Shown: positions 47,501 through 61,689 of the stretch, one piece after another
Layout of the letters: every line of letters starts with the position of its first letter
Position numbering within the stretch: position 1 is the first letter of the stretch
Assembly (NCBI GenBank): GCA_037389465.1
Contig: JAZARR010000250.1
Location: 2,542,001-2,606,000 of the forward strand
Source: Baylisascaris procyonis
Lineage: Eukaryota; Nematoda; Chromadorea; Rhabditida; Ascarididae
DNA length: 64,000 bases
Direction of reading: 5' to 3'
Program-made: the position numbers and the translations under genes
Notes under the pieces: generated by a model
Databases searched by the model: none
The model's input: the letters and a program-made list of their open reading frames with translations, nothing else
What the model was told of the DNA's origin: nothing

Positions 47501-50380
47501 TCCTTCAAGAAAAGCATTTTTTTCATAATAGATTTTTTTGAGCTCAGATGTCAAATCCTGACGAATCTCTAGATGCATACTTCATAAGCTGATCTTTTTT
47601 ATTGCAACTACTCATGCTAGAAATGGCTTATATTTTCTCTTTCTACTTTGTTTTGTCGGAATATATCAGTCAACTGCAGAAACCTAGTGACTTATAAGTT
47701 ATCGTATTCATATCGAAGTGCTCCATCCCATTTATGAATTCTGGGGGATCTTGAAGCGATTTTCTAGTCATACCGTTAGTGTTAGGAGAATTTCTAATGC
47801 ATTTCCTTAAATTTATAGATGTACTCCGATTCTACTTCTGCACTGTTGAGTAGATGAATCTATGTCAATGTCTATATTTCACGTTTAGATGAAAGAACCT
47901 CATGTTTCTTCATCAATAAACATCCTCTGCTATATGTATCCATGTGCATTCTTTCACCTGTCATATTAAAACATTTATAAACCAATACTATCAATATCAT
48001 TCATGTATTTTTGTCTTTTTTTCTCAATTTAGTTGTGATTTCAGTTGAAGATTTGAGAGTGAGTTTTATTTTGTTCGGTCTCTATGCTGGATAGGCTTGG
48101 CTATGCTATCCTGTTTTTAAAAGGGAGAAAAAGTAATATTTTGCTTGTAGCTGAGTGGAAATTCATTTGTTCTGGCAGAGCAATGGATCGCTTTCACTGC
48201 GTTTTATTGAAAACTTTCTCTTATAGTTGGGTCGAATCATGACTGAATTTCAGGTGTCCTGGTCAACATCAACGGTATAAGGTGACAAGTAATTGTGATT
48301 ATTGGCAATTCCAATTACGGATTGCTATCAACTGGACAGGATTTCAGCATTGATGATTACTGATGAGTGTACAAATGTGGAGTTCTTCTCTGGATGATAC
48401 AACGCTCTTTTTCGTGGGCTCGTTCTTTCTTATGAATGGTTGCATTCTGCTATCGGTTGGTGGTGTTTTGTATATATGAGGAACAGGTTAGTTGGTTAAG
48501 CAGTGTCTCAAATACCCATTTTCATGTATCAGAGTGATCTCAGCAGGTAAACTTTGTGCTGAAACCTTTGCAATTATCCTCAATTCTGGGTAAACGCTGA
48601 ATTATTGTACGTTAGATAGACTATCGGCTTAAGCAGAAGGGATGCTATTTGTGGGTGTTCTTAGAAGACTATGTTTAAGGCTAGATTCTTTTCGATCGCA
48701 TTTTGAATATAATGGATGAGATTATTATGACTACTATCTCTCATTTTGAATGGTGTGTTATCATCAAAATGAATTTCACTAGTAGTAAGTTGAGATTTTA
48801 TGTTTGTGAGCAAAAGAATCTGCTTAAGTGTTGTTCGGATGCTATAAATATATTATGTTCTTTCATCTATTATCCCTCTTGGATTTTTCATGACTTGGCG
48901 TAGAGACAGTCTTTTTTTTTCTGATTTAGGAAATTGAGGCGGTCAAGTACTAAGTTGGTGTATGTTTAGGTACAACTTAGTTACATAATTCCGTTATCGA
49001 TGAGCGACTTCAATTATCGCCTCGTTTATTGCCGTCTTCCGCGATGGTTATGTGCCAGGCTTCCCAAATTGTTGCATCTTCTGTTTGCTAGAAGAGAAAA
49101 TCTTGAATCCGTTTTGCTACTCGGCAGTAGAGGCGACAGCTGACACGATTCTGATCTCATTTTCTGTTAAATTTGTGATTACACCGATGAAAAAGCAAGC
49201 TGCTTTAGGAGCTTATAATGGGTGTAATAGCCATGTGCTTAGTTTACATTTCGCGGATTGCAAGTGCATGATAAGTCGCGAACCTTTCATTGAGCTGTTA
49301 AGTGACAGCTTTGAATATTAGTGCCCCAACATAATTAATGCGTCTAGCGTTTTCCGCTAATCAGTATGCTTACTTATTGGTAATCAGTATGCTTATAATC
49401 TGTGGTCAAAAGCACTCCACTACAAAGGGGGTGATAACTATGCCTATACCTATGGTTATGTTTAATTGCTAATTCAGAATGGTTTCAGTCGGTAATGTTT
49501 CATTATTGACGGTCCAAAAAATGCATCCGTTCGTAGAGCAATGCGCACTAATACACCTCAATTCATTCTAAGATAAATGTTCATAGGGAGAAATTTATTT
49601 AGCAGCATTATGCCAATTGGAGTTCAGTAACCTCTTTAATTTGGGGTTGATTTTGTTGCTGACATGAAAATCGGATATTCAACAAATAGCTAATGAAACG
49701 TGTGCTGGGTGGATAAAGGGCATTATGAAAAAACACATGTTAATTAGAGACAATGAAAGATAAATTCGATTAAAACAACACAAGCACTTCAAAATTTTTT
49801 GTGAACCGTATACGTTTTGATGACGGCATCCATGAAATCCATAATGACATTGAACTATTGGCATCCATGAAAATGGAACCTTAGAAACGGCTTGTGCAGC
49901 TTCAAGTCGATCGTTCTTCACTATAGATGGCAAATGAATCCGATAGCCAATTTTCTTAGTTAAACCTTTCAAATGCTCTACCATCATTTATCGCCGATGT
50001 TCAAGGCAAATCGATCTTCTTGCAAGAGAGGAGAGCATACACACAATTAGGGCACTCGGCGGTATAGAGTGGAGTTGAAGATAGTTGAAGATAGACTCTC
50101 GCTACTGATTACTATGCACATGATTTTACTGTTATATCAATGTGTAGATAGAAATTCTTATTGCCCATCGATTCTTATCGATTGTTCATTTTATTGTAGC
50201 GATTTTCTTGTTGCATTCATTGTACGAATGCTTGCATTCGATGAGGTTTCTTTTCGATGTCGTCATGTCGATGATGGGCGAGTATTCACGTTTATTACGT
50301 TTCATTGGTATATTACTTTTTTTTCAATTCTTTCGTCATTTTTTTCAGTTGTTTTAAGTTTTTAACTTAAGTGCATAATA
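41511..50380. other. Gene-free region downstream of the receptor
   Basis: No exon, RNA gene or mobile element recognised. Short frames at 43081-43311 and 45588-45806 have slightly better composition (the latter reads LREKLTDKTPEGFANDFG) but lack splice context. A 15-base direct repeat TAATCAGTATGCTTA occurs at 49358 and 49381. Confidence 0.4.
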
Positions 50381-50389
50381 ATGTGCAAT

Positions 50390-51650
50390 ATTTACCGATC
50401 AACTCACCTATAGTAATCACCATAGGCATCGTCGAAACAAGTTAGCGTATAGCTTATGAGCGTAGAAGGAGCTGCATCTACGAGTTCATTGGTTTGCACC
50501 AATATGTTTGATGGTACCAGTTGTGCTACAATGACCAGCAAGATTTGCTATGAGGCTAAGGTGTGATTGCCAAAAGATAATAGGGGAAAGGTTTTGTGGA
50601 AGGTAAATGTGTCTTATATGGCTGACTTACGAATAAGTTTGTTGTGAAGAGGTTTTACATGTTTTATTTTAAAATAGTAAGGAAATGTATATGATTTTTC
50701 AAGTCGAGGAATTGCGTATTTGTAAACATCCCGCTGTTGATCCTCATTCGTCGCTCCTTGGTATCGGACACTGCACAGTGGACGTGATCCACAATGAGGG
50801 ATGGTTATTAAATCCAGCATCCCTCTAGTCAACACCTGGAGGAAATCATGGGCTTGTAATAATCTCATTATGTTGTGAAAACTTAATTTATGATGTCATT
50901 AGCTTTAGCGCTATATTGCATAAAGCAAAAGCTGGCTGGATAGGTGGGAGTGAGGAGATGGCTGTTTGCCGTCCGACTAGTCGATGGGTCATAATGGATC
51001 GTTGTATGGTTTGCGTCTAGTTGTCGGATAGATAGCAATGGATTGTTGATCCTGAAGCGTTGATCTATTGGCTTCTTAGATGTTTTCAGTGGATGATAAA
51101 GCAACTGTTAAACTTTTGTTTGTTACGTTGTAGGGTGCACCTGTTGGGTGTCAAGCGACGTTCTTCAAGATTGCGTGAAATGCTTGCAAAATACACGTTG
51201 AGCGAACTAACCCATACGTGATCACCTGCAATTGAATATACGCAGCAAATACTGTAGATCTGATAGCATAAATGTTGAGAGACGCTGATTATACACATTC
51301 CTATAATCTTTAGTTCTTATTTTTGTGGATCGTGCTTGGTTGATGCTTGAGATACTTCTGGATTACATATTCCTGGATAGCAAAGGAAGTGAGCTGCATA
51401 CTTTGACGGTTGTTGCTTCCTGACTGCAAAAGGATGGTGACGGACTACTGCAATACTGTCTGGACTTTTGTAATCGCTCGATCTATAACCGTGGAAAGCG
51501 GGCAACCTATTTGAGAGCTGCACGAAATACTTATCGGTTCCCTAGGGAATGAAAGAAGTTGATCGGGTTCATCGATGGTCGTCACCGGCTGACTAGCAGT
51601 TGAGGGTGATGAAGTACCACATAGTTTTAACTTCTAGTTCGCTGTTTTCG
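50390..51650 (-). pseudogene. Possible decayed coding sequence, unidentified
   Basis: Two consecutive minus-strand frames show few stops over about 1.2 kb. From about 51640 down to 50900 one frame contains GTSSPSTASQPVTTIDEPDQ and LTSFAIQEYVIQKYLKHQPS. From 50868 down to about 50400 another contains ATNEDQQRDVYKYAIPRLEK and LVQTNELVDAAPSTLISYTL. Stops are scattered singly (about 8-10). Amino-acid texture is protein-like, possibly a retroelement polyprotein, but no catalytic motif or zinc knuckle was found. Confidence 0.25.
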
Positions 51651-54600
51651 GTAGGCAGTGCACACTGTTAGATATCAGTTTGTTCTTTTGTGGGACATCC
51701 CAACTCCCAACCTACACAAGTGTAGGTTATGTGCTACTTTACTTCCCTTAGATATTCTATATAGGGATGAACCATTGGACTTGATGTATATGCGCATCTT
51801 TCAAGTTTACTGGACGAGACGTGTAACTATCGCATGTGTAACTGACATCAAACAATTACCATCTATGAAGATAGTTACTTTTTTGATTAGTTTTTCATTA
51901 TTTTTTATGAAATGAGTTGAAAGTTTATTTGTCTCTTTTTTTTTCGTGATTCTACCACGTTGTCTGCTGTGATAGTTGTTATATTTAAAGCGTTGATGTC
52001 GTCAATGCTATGCATATTTTTAGCTTCGAGCTTTCGCTTATTCATTTTGTGAATTCATTTTTTCTTTGTTTCTTTTCGCTGAGATGCTAGAGCTTAGTTC
52101 GCATCTAAACTAGTGATACGAATTGCTACTTTCGTCGACCACCCGCGTCATATAATTTCTTTAACTGCAACAAATCTTATCTACTTTTCAATAGCATATA
52201 GCAAGCAGCTTTGCCTGAGTATATTTTTAATAATTTTTATTGTTCTAGAAAGAATTTATATCGATCGCAAATGTTGTGCCTTATTCCACTCAAAAGAAAC
52301 CTCCCCTCTTAAAAGGTATACGTTGAGTATGTCGTATGTATGTCGCGATTAAATTTCTTTCAAACGCGACGATTCTCGTGAAGTTTCATTTCATTTATTC
52401 AAATGCGCAATCTCTCAAAGATTATGAAAATTGAACGAGATGATTCATTAAATCACACAAATGAATTTTCTTGTGTTGATCACATGAGCATAATGCTAAT
52501 GACAACGATATATCAATCTAAGCAATTTATTTTCTTCAATATAAATAATGCCAATAATGGAATATTTCTTATAAATTGAAAATATTTTATCAAAGAACTA
52601 GAAATCTTCTGCTGAAAAAGGAACTATTCTAAAAATTTATATGTTCATTCTCATCCATTTGCACCAATTTTCTTTTGCAACTTTGCGTTCATTAGCTGCC
52701 CATATTTAGAGTAAATCGTTTCTTCATTTCTTCGAGCAGCGATTATTCAATAAACGATGCAAAACGATCAACAAAACAAAAATGCCGTTGGGAATTTTAT
52801 TTCACACAAAAATTCAGCTAATTTTGTTGAGGAAATTCTTTTATTGCTAAAATACATTATGAATATGTTATTTTTTATTGCATTATGAATATCAAATATT
52901 TTAGAATGACTATTTTTCTCGTATCGTGCAATGGCGTTTTTTGCTGAGGAAAATTACCGACAACTTTCTGAATTTCTTTTGCAAAACTTTCCACTTTTTT
53001 TTGAAATTGAACGTGTCTAGCTCTGATTAGATAAGATTAAAAAATTTTTTTAATGTGTATTTTGGCATCTTATTGGTGGCTGACATAAAAATGAGTTATA
53101 TAACACATGTGCTCGATTTCTATGCAGTAAAATATGCAAAAAATGAAACCGCTAAAACGATTCACTGATGAGTTTTTTTTTTTTCGCGTTTTGCCGTTGT
53201 ATTAAATGTGTTTGCTTGGGCGTTACGATATGTGCCCATAGCGCATCACCATTAGCAGCTTGATGGAACAATTTGAAATGAGCCACTGAAAAACTTAGCG
53301 AGAGATCAGGGGATTGTAATTATTATATACATCGCTCTGGTATTTCATTTTTGCCATTTTTTGGCAATTATTTTGCCTCTTGTGCTCTCTAAAGAATATT
53401 GCTATTTGTAAAATCTCTATTTTTGCTCATCAACATCGTAGATAGGAAAATTAGTCATATCATGAGAACAACTGTCCTAATTGATGAATGCATTTCATTA
53501 ATTGCCTAAATTCAACGATAAACTGGCAATATTCTTCGATTCATTAAATCCGCTATGGTGTTTCAAAATTAAATTTCACATACTTTATTACATAGCACCT
53601 TTCTTTCAATGTAGTAGAATTGATGTTGCTGCATTTTATTTATCGTATATATTTTATTTATCTTCGAATGCTTAAAAAAGATTGAAGAAATGAAACCTAA
53701 AATGATACATCTAATCAATTTAGATGCATCGTTCAATCGTACATTTGCTATTAGGAAAATGCATCTATTTATTACACAACAACAGTAGCAGTGAATTTTG
53801 TGAAGAAATTGATGTGTATCCATGGTCTCATGGTCTTTGTGGATCACCTTTAAGAGGAACGAAATTTTTTTCTTGTTCGTTTGATTGGTTTATTTGCATA
53901 AAAATCTAATAAAATACTTTAGGCTGGTTGATTCTGCCTAAATGAGGGTTCCGTACATCGTATAGATGATACACTTGGAAAATTGTGCATTCTATAGCCA
54001 TTGCTGCAAACATAAAAGATAGGAGAAGGAAGGAGAAAAGATCTTTTAAATAGCGATGCAAGTGATGAGATATAGGCTGCTAATCAATAAGCAATGAGAT
54101 AAGCAGTAAACGCCTAAGGAGGCCGCTAATCTAATCCACACTACTCGACGATGAAACAGCCATGAGGGTGGTGATGATGATGGTAATCCTTTTTAGATTT
54201 CATTGTTCCATTCCCTTCCTTCTCCTCCTTGATGTTTCTCTGAGCAGAAGTGATAATACGATAGCTTTTGCTCACTCTAATTATTTCACTTCCAAATTGC
54301 ATTCACTTCGATGAAGAGAAGAAATTTCGATGGAAAATGATCCCATTTCAAAAGAATGAAGAAGAAATTTATTTAAATGAGAGTTTTGCTTACTTTTAGC
54401 TTAGAACTACATCCAATTAGCAGTATGTTGAATATTAAATTACAATGTTAAATGCTACAGGAAAAAAGAGATGTTTTGCAGTGAACTCATCACGTCACTT
54501 TGTGGCTGCATATCCTCGCACATTGATTATGCATCCCTTCATCCGCTATAGCTGCCATCCCAGCCTAATTCATCATCGCTCTTTAGCGCGTTTTCCCTTC

Positions 54601-54804
54601 TCCATCACGCAAATATCTTCTGAAAATGGCCATCCCAGCCTATCCACATGCCAACGAATAAATAGTGATATTTGACATATGCGTGTATAAGATACGATTT
54701 TGTGGACCATCATGCAGTAATAGGAAGTACTGTCTGCCCTCATCTCGGAAAATGTGCCGAAATAACCTTCTGTAGAAGTGCAGAGAAATTTTCCATTTTT
54801 TTAC

Positions 54805-54805
<1 letters not shown>

Positions 54806-54875
<70 letters not shown>
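54806..54875. repeat. (TA)n microsatellite
   Basis: Uninterrupted alternating TA of about 70 bases. Confidence 0.95.
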
Positions 54876-54878
<3 letters not shown>

Positions 54879-57800
54879 CATTGCTTTTTTGTGAGATTGC
54901 TCAATAACATCTAATTACACCGCTGAAAATGAATCCCACTTCTGAGTGGCTTAAGCTTATAAAATTCCAGAAATATATTATAATATTTTGATGCTGCTGG
55001 TATCCGCATTTCTGTCTTTGCTACATTCGCAAACATCTATCTGATCTGGAATGCATTTTCCATCCAAAAATTAAGAACTTTTGCAAGGAGGTGGACAGAA
55101 GCAAAAGCCAGATTGATATGTTCATTTTGAAGTCTTCCAGGAAATACTGCTCAACGGTCTATTTGAAAAGGGAAAGACTCAAACACTCAGCGTGCGTTCC
55201 AATTTAACTCTCACCACTTAAAACAGAGTGCATTGTTTGTGAATGCTGGCATTATGAAGAAAAACTTCGACACCTTAAATTGTTTCCGCTTGAAAGCTTT
55301 GCCTTTTTGTAAATTCGTTCTAATGACACCGTTTTCCTCACACGGTGATAATCGCATGACAATAGGCAACAAGCTCACGCTTACTGTAATGCGCATAGCG
55401 ATATCGTTTTGCAGATAAAACTGCTGAATGTATTGTGTGTAAGGCCATCATTTGAAGGTGGCAGCACCTACTGTAATGAGCCTCGGTATATTATCCATAG
55501 GTAACAATGTTTACTGTAACGTGCATAGGTCTATCGTCTGCATGAAATAATGTTTGCAACGCTCATAGGAGCATAAGAGCATAGATTGAAACAGTGTGAG
55601 GGTTATCTTACTAACAGAATGCCATGAAATGCTATGTAGCGGTTTTTACCGGTAGAATTCAACGGTGAATAAAGAACGATGAGGAAGCGAATCGCTGAGA
55701 TTGCATACTGCCATCGTATTCGTGCTATCAAAAGTCACATATGAAAGCGACTATTTTAAGCTGTTTTCCGCAATTCGCTTAAAAAAAAGCGCTGTTGAAA
55801 AGCGATAGCGCTTTTTATCTCGCTCATTGCTCTCTCAATCCTCCGTAGCAATAATCCATTAGGCTTCCTCGTAGGCTTGATCTTCATCCTCTAAGCTTAA
55901 CTCTAAGCTTTTACGAAGTAGTTCGAAAATTATGAGGATTTGTATTATTGCAAAGAATTATTGTAGGCATATATGCGCATGCCCCATAATATATCGTTAA
56001 ACCAAATATCACCACTTCTCTTGGTTAATTTGACTCCGATTAAATGAGAAGACGTGGTCGAGTGAATTTGCAAGATAAGCGTCGTTATATTGAACTTTGG
56101 TTGTGTAGTTAAAAGAATTATACCATCGGATGAAGGGGCCTTTACAAAGTGGCGGTGGGATAAAGGGAGGAAGAGTGAAAGCGCATGCGGTATGCGTTGC
56201 TGGTTTCGTTAAAAGATAACGCTGCACAATGCTTAATGCTATGCAATTAACAACAAAAAAACTACTATTGATCAATGCCGGATGGACGAACGACGAATGA
56301 AATTCTACCAACGCAAAGAGGTTAAGCTACAGCTCATTTAACAACGCAATTCGCAATTCGTAATATATCAAACTTAAGCACTAAATTACAATCGCTATTG
56401 CAGTCTGCTGCATTTTGAAAGGTCCCAGTTGTCAGCAGTTCCAAGTATTGCATTCTTCACGTAAGCAATATTCACAAGCCAGAGCATTCAAATATCATAA
56501 TAGATAATTGCCCAGCTATGTGCTATATATGCCACCTAAATACGAAATATTTTATGCGTAATAGCGCTCTAAGGTGTATTATGTTAGCGGTAACGATGAG
56601 CATAACAACGCTCTCTCACTTACACAACAACGCTTCACTGCTGACAGACGTATAAGGACTGCATGACAATAGGATCGCTATTGTTGCATTTGAGATGAAG
56701 CGTATATCCTTTCTTTTTCGACTCACAATGCGTGAATTTGTTGTCACTATGATGGGAACATCGATCACACTGACACGCATATGCCACACACACCTCAGTC
56801 ATTGCAGCCTATCTGTCCCTAATACCTTTAGTAATATCTGCACTTTCGCCAACCATATTTTGTTATAACTTGCTAACCTCTGGCTATTTCATGACTCACT
56901 ATACTTCTAACTTTAGAATAGTAATATCGTTTTTCTTCAGTGGCACATATTATTTATCAATTTTTAGCGCAATTTCTCTACCGTTTTCACGTTCACCATT
57001 TGATTGATCAACTTTGAATGGATAAGTGATCGAGCCAAGTTTAATTAAGTTCAAGAATTTGCATGTACATTTCCCTTAACTATTGAAATTCAGGACCATA
57101 TGAGACTGCAAATTCATTTTACTTGGTTCAACAAGCAATTTGGCAAGTATGCTAATTTCTAACATGAAGAGATTCAAGTAAGAGTCTGCATTCATCGATT
57201 AAATTATGAGCATAAGTGTGCATACATCAGCAGTTATTCACAGCTGTTCCCATGTAAGATAGAGTGATGGGAATCTCTCACCGCATTTTCAGATATTCAG
57301 ATGATATATACAGATGATCGTTCAAAATGGGCATCAATAATGCCGCATAGAGTGCAATCACTTGAGGCCAATTCGTATAGTAGTTCTGCTGCAAGCTAGA
57401 GTTAATACTATGTGGTTTCCGCAATCGGCGTTTAGCATGCTTTTGCGCAATTCAGATGACCATTGGTTGCCAAAAAAAAAAATTCGATCAATTGCACTCG
57501 GCCCATAATTGTGTGGCCCATACCACATCTCATCGTTTAAGCCATCGATGGTGAATGCGGTTCGATTGCTCCTCTGGGTTTGGTGGACCCGCTCTTGCAT
57601 CTAGCGCATCATTACCCAGCACTGCTGCCTCATCGAATGCTGCTTTATCCACCACTGCTGTAATGTTGTGCAATTTTTTCACAAATGACAAATATGGTGA
57701 GGAAGAACAATGATAAGAAGAAACACTAAGGAACTGAAATATATTTGATTGCTATTCCCATCGATATTTTCTATTCGAAAGCCAACACATCCCTAATAAC

Positions 57801-60689
57801 CACAGAACAACATGTTCAACCATCCGATAGTACCGCTACATCCTGTTCGTGTTCTTCTCCATTTTCATAAGTTATTTTCGTCACCATCTTCGATTCTATT
57901 TGTGCGTTTTGAATCGATCGACACTCGCCATTATTCTTCTTTCCTCTGATTTATCGCTTTTTCGAACTTTTTCATGTACCGTTCAATTATATTCCTTTTT
58001 TGTCGCATTTCTTTCCGCTTAAGCAATTCTATATTTTTTCTTCGATGAGAATGAATCCATTTAACACATACGTAGCAGTACATTTGAAGTGATAAAATTC
58101 ATTGCTGTTAAAGAACGAACCTTCTTTTAATGATTTGCATATTCTGTTGTTGTGAGCAATGCTTCGGTATATATTCCAATAGCACAATTGCACATGAGTA
58201 GAGATGGAATGAATGCAACGAAGGTTTACTAATCAAGTTTGAAGTAGGAATTTGCGCTTTTACGACATGAAACAAGACCATAATTGATCAATCAATGCAG
58301 CTCTTCTTTATGTTCTTCACTTTCTTGTGCATTTTTATGCATACACTCAAGCGCTTATATCTTATCGTTGATCTCTCCTAGATGCTAAATAAAATTCGGA
58401 AATAATTCATATATTTGTTCGAAAAAGAGTTGATAATTTTTTGTTTGAAAAATCGCCGAAATGAATTCGAAGCCACTGAGGAAATCTTAGAGAAAGGAAA
58501 TAAATCGTATGCGTAATTCATGCTTTAACTCAGCAACTGCCCGAGGGTATTTGCGAATTTTTTCTAACTTAGCAGCTTTAAAAAAACGCAGCGAAAGGAT
58601 GTCAAAGTCAATACTAACGGTGCTTCTCTATCATTTAGACATTGCATTAGCAAATTTAATGTAGGCGATATTCTCTTCTCAGTGAATATAGCTTTGCTCA
58701 CATTTCCTCCATATACTATAAGGGATTTCATAGGTTTGTGCTCAGCGCTCGACTTCAAACAACATTCGCTGCATCCTGTAAGTTTGTCAAACTTTGCGAA
58801 TCACTACGATATATTTCAGAAACATTCTTAATTTACTATCTTATGCTTTCCAATAATTTACAAACTCTTCAAGACGATGATAAGCTAATCACTATACTCT
58901 AATCACTGTGGTTGCACTGAATAACATCATCTAACCCACTTGATATATGTGCTCATTTCTTGCTTTATTATCTGCCCTCTCAGATTCAAATAATGAATGC
59001 GTTTGAAATTAAGCCAAATAATACTCTCTTTGCAATTCAAGTGGATCAGACAATCCTCTTCAATAATATTGAGAACACTCCTCAAAACGATACAATATAC
59101 GCGCTATTGTCCTTATATTATGTTAAGTAATTTGCTTATCGATCGTTTCGTTTCGCTTATTTTCATAGAAAGAAATGGAGTCCTTCATCTAATAAAACGT
59201 TTACATATGAATGTTCCGTTGGATGCGATGTTCTTTTAATTTCTTGCACACCTTCAAAAAACATTATTTCACTAACATTGCATTGTATCAATTGATTTAT
59301 TTATTTTACTCAATTTTTCATTAATGAATGTTATTCTTCCCTCTTATGGTGACTGATTCGTTATCAGTTCATTAGTAATTTTTGATGGTAACTTATATAT
59401 TTGTTGCTCAATTCAATATGATAGTACAAATAATTTGATACTTATTCAACCCACAATAAACGTTCACTTTGAGGGAATAAATAGTAGTGATAATGTTGTA
59501 ATCATTCATCAAAAAGTTGTGAGTACCAGAATGCGTACTATGCACTAATGTGGAAAATAAATTCATGTGGGGTCCTTCGAATATCAAATCCCCACTAGAA
59601 TATTGGTTACTAATTTTGTTCAGTGTTTCTACATTATTCATCATTGCTCTCTATATATTTTAATTTTTTGAAGAAAGGCTTTTCAAATTTGCTAAGATCC
59701 CTCAAAACTCATCCGCTTGAAGTAATCGAGTCATTTCATCTTTTTCGATAAGTGGTTGTTTCAATCAACGGATAGTCGATGACCGATGATTAGAAATCCT
59801 TAGGGTCAATTGTTTAGCGATTAACTAAGCGAAAGTTAATTATTACAGAATGCAAATGCAAATTCATGATAAATTCAATGCAGTATAAAAGAGACGCCGT
59901 GTTCATTGAATTTTCCATAGGGAAACTTGAAAAAGCTTTTCTCAGAAATAATTTCTGTAGAAAAGTGATCGAAGAAAATGAGGACGCACGTGGTGTTAAC
60001 TATGAGAAGAAAGGAGTTCCGGCATTTGCTTGTATTTTCCAACTATACTTTCCTTTGTCGGTCAACGTCATCAGATGGTCTATTCTGCATGGTCGTTCAT
60101 TTGCATAAATTTGCTAGCGAATAGAAAAAGGGATTCGCAATCGTTGATGTTCGAAGAGAAATATTTTTTGTTCGGCAACTAAAACACTTTTAACAGCCCT
60201 GAGGCGTCGCTGATGAATTGCTTTTCGTCAGCTTTTTTCCCACATTTTTATCACCGATGCCCAAGCTCAATTGATCAGGTTTTTGATAATTAACTGATTA
60301 CATATTATGCTTCATTCCATGAAATCATTTTCTTTGCCTATAAAATTTCATAAATTTGTCGATTTTTTATGAAAATCAACTTTCTTGTTGAAGAAGAAAC
60401 TTGCTCAAGTTATTCGTTGTTTATGAAATCGAATTTTTTTTCTAATGCTTCGAATAGCGTCGATTGGGCGCTGAGACTGCTTTGTTCAGCTCAGCAATCC
60501 AATGCAGCGGCCATTTCGTTATCCATGAGTGTGTGCTCAAATGTAGCAGAAAGGCTAGCACGGTGCATCAGTTATTGCTATTGCTGCAGGCATCCACTGA
60601 AGTATATATGGTCATTGAAGGTATATAGATATGTATACCCATCACTTTCAGCTTTCGTGTTGCAAGAGGAATATATATGACTACTGGGA

Positions 60690-60795
<106 letters not shown>

Positions 60796-61491
60796 CCGAA
60801 GGGAATAAAGAAAGGACAATGCTCACATCATGTTTGCTCAGAAATGCTGGAACATATATTTCTAATTTTTCTCACGGGTTTCATGGTTGCTGTGATATGG
60901 TCAGAAGATTGAATGAAACAAATTCTCTTGCTTCTGAAATCTTATCTGCTTATGGTTGAATCGATATAGTCGAAAAGGATTCAGTTTTGAGATATCATTT
61001 CAATAACACAATATATTGAATTGATTATCAACTATTATTCTATGATATTACAATACTAACAACGTTATCAGCTCTTATCAGTGGCTATCCGTCATTTTAC
61101 AACTATAGCAATCCTTCGCATGTTATCGTTTACGTCAGATTGTGCTCAGCTATTTTCAGTTACATTACGTCATGAAAGTGAAATCCGACTCCACAAGGCA
61201 ATTGATTGCTTCGCTATTCAGTGAACGTCAGCTGTTAGCGCTCTCGTTGTGTATTTTCCACAAGTCTTCAGAACGATGCAATCAGCTTCTAGAGTTTATT
61301 CATTTCAACTCAAAAAGTGATCATAATTTCCTCTTATCGTTTCTGAATTCCCTTTAAAAATGATATTTTTTGAAAGACAAAAATGACGTTGCGCTTTAGT
61401 GCTATTTGACTGCTGCTTTGGCACATATTTTATTTACAATTTCTGATATTTCTCATGTAATACTTTTGCTTCTCGGAAGCTTTCTTATTAA

Positions 61492-61689
61492 GACAAGTTT
61501 AGTAGAGATGCCCTAAAGAAGATCGTTTTGAATTGGGGCCCATTTTCGTGCCTTCGGGGTAATAGTAGACGCGGTCTCCTACTCGGACCAGACATTGTGG
61601 CCAAAGGTGATATCAATGATGTGTTCTTTATGATTAACTCAGCTGAACAACGGCTCATGAACGTCATCAATAGAATTTATCAAGTATAA
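61492..61689 (+). other. Orphan open frame, possible exon or gene relic
   Basis: A 65-codon frame with good amino-acid texture: DKFSRDALKKIVLNWGPF, RRGLLLGPDIVAKGDINDVF, then FMINSAEQRLMNVINRIYQV and a stop. G+C over 61501-61680 is about 43%, clearly above the surroundings. It is not recognised. The upstream TTATTAAG is a poor acceptor, and a GTATAA near the end could be a donor. The opposite strand is also open for 60 codons. Confidence 0.3.

Noticed and set aside
48240..48350. Short plus-strand stretch RCPGQHQRYKVTSNCDYW
   Set aside because: Only 36 codons, with another plausible frame on the opposite strand and no splice support.
49679..49987. Minus-strand frame of 102 codons, considered as a transposase
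   Set aside because: No catalytic DDE/DDD-type motif or terminal inverted repeats seen; the C-terminal half is low-complexity hydrophobic.
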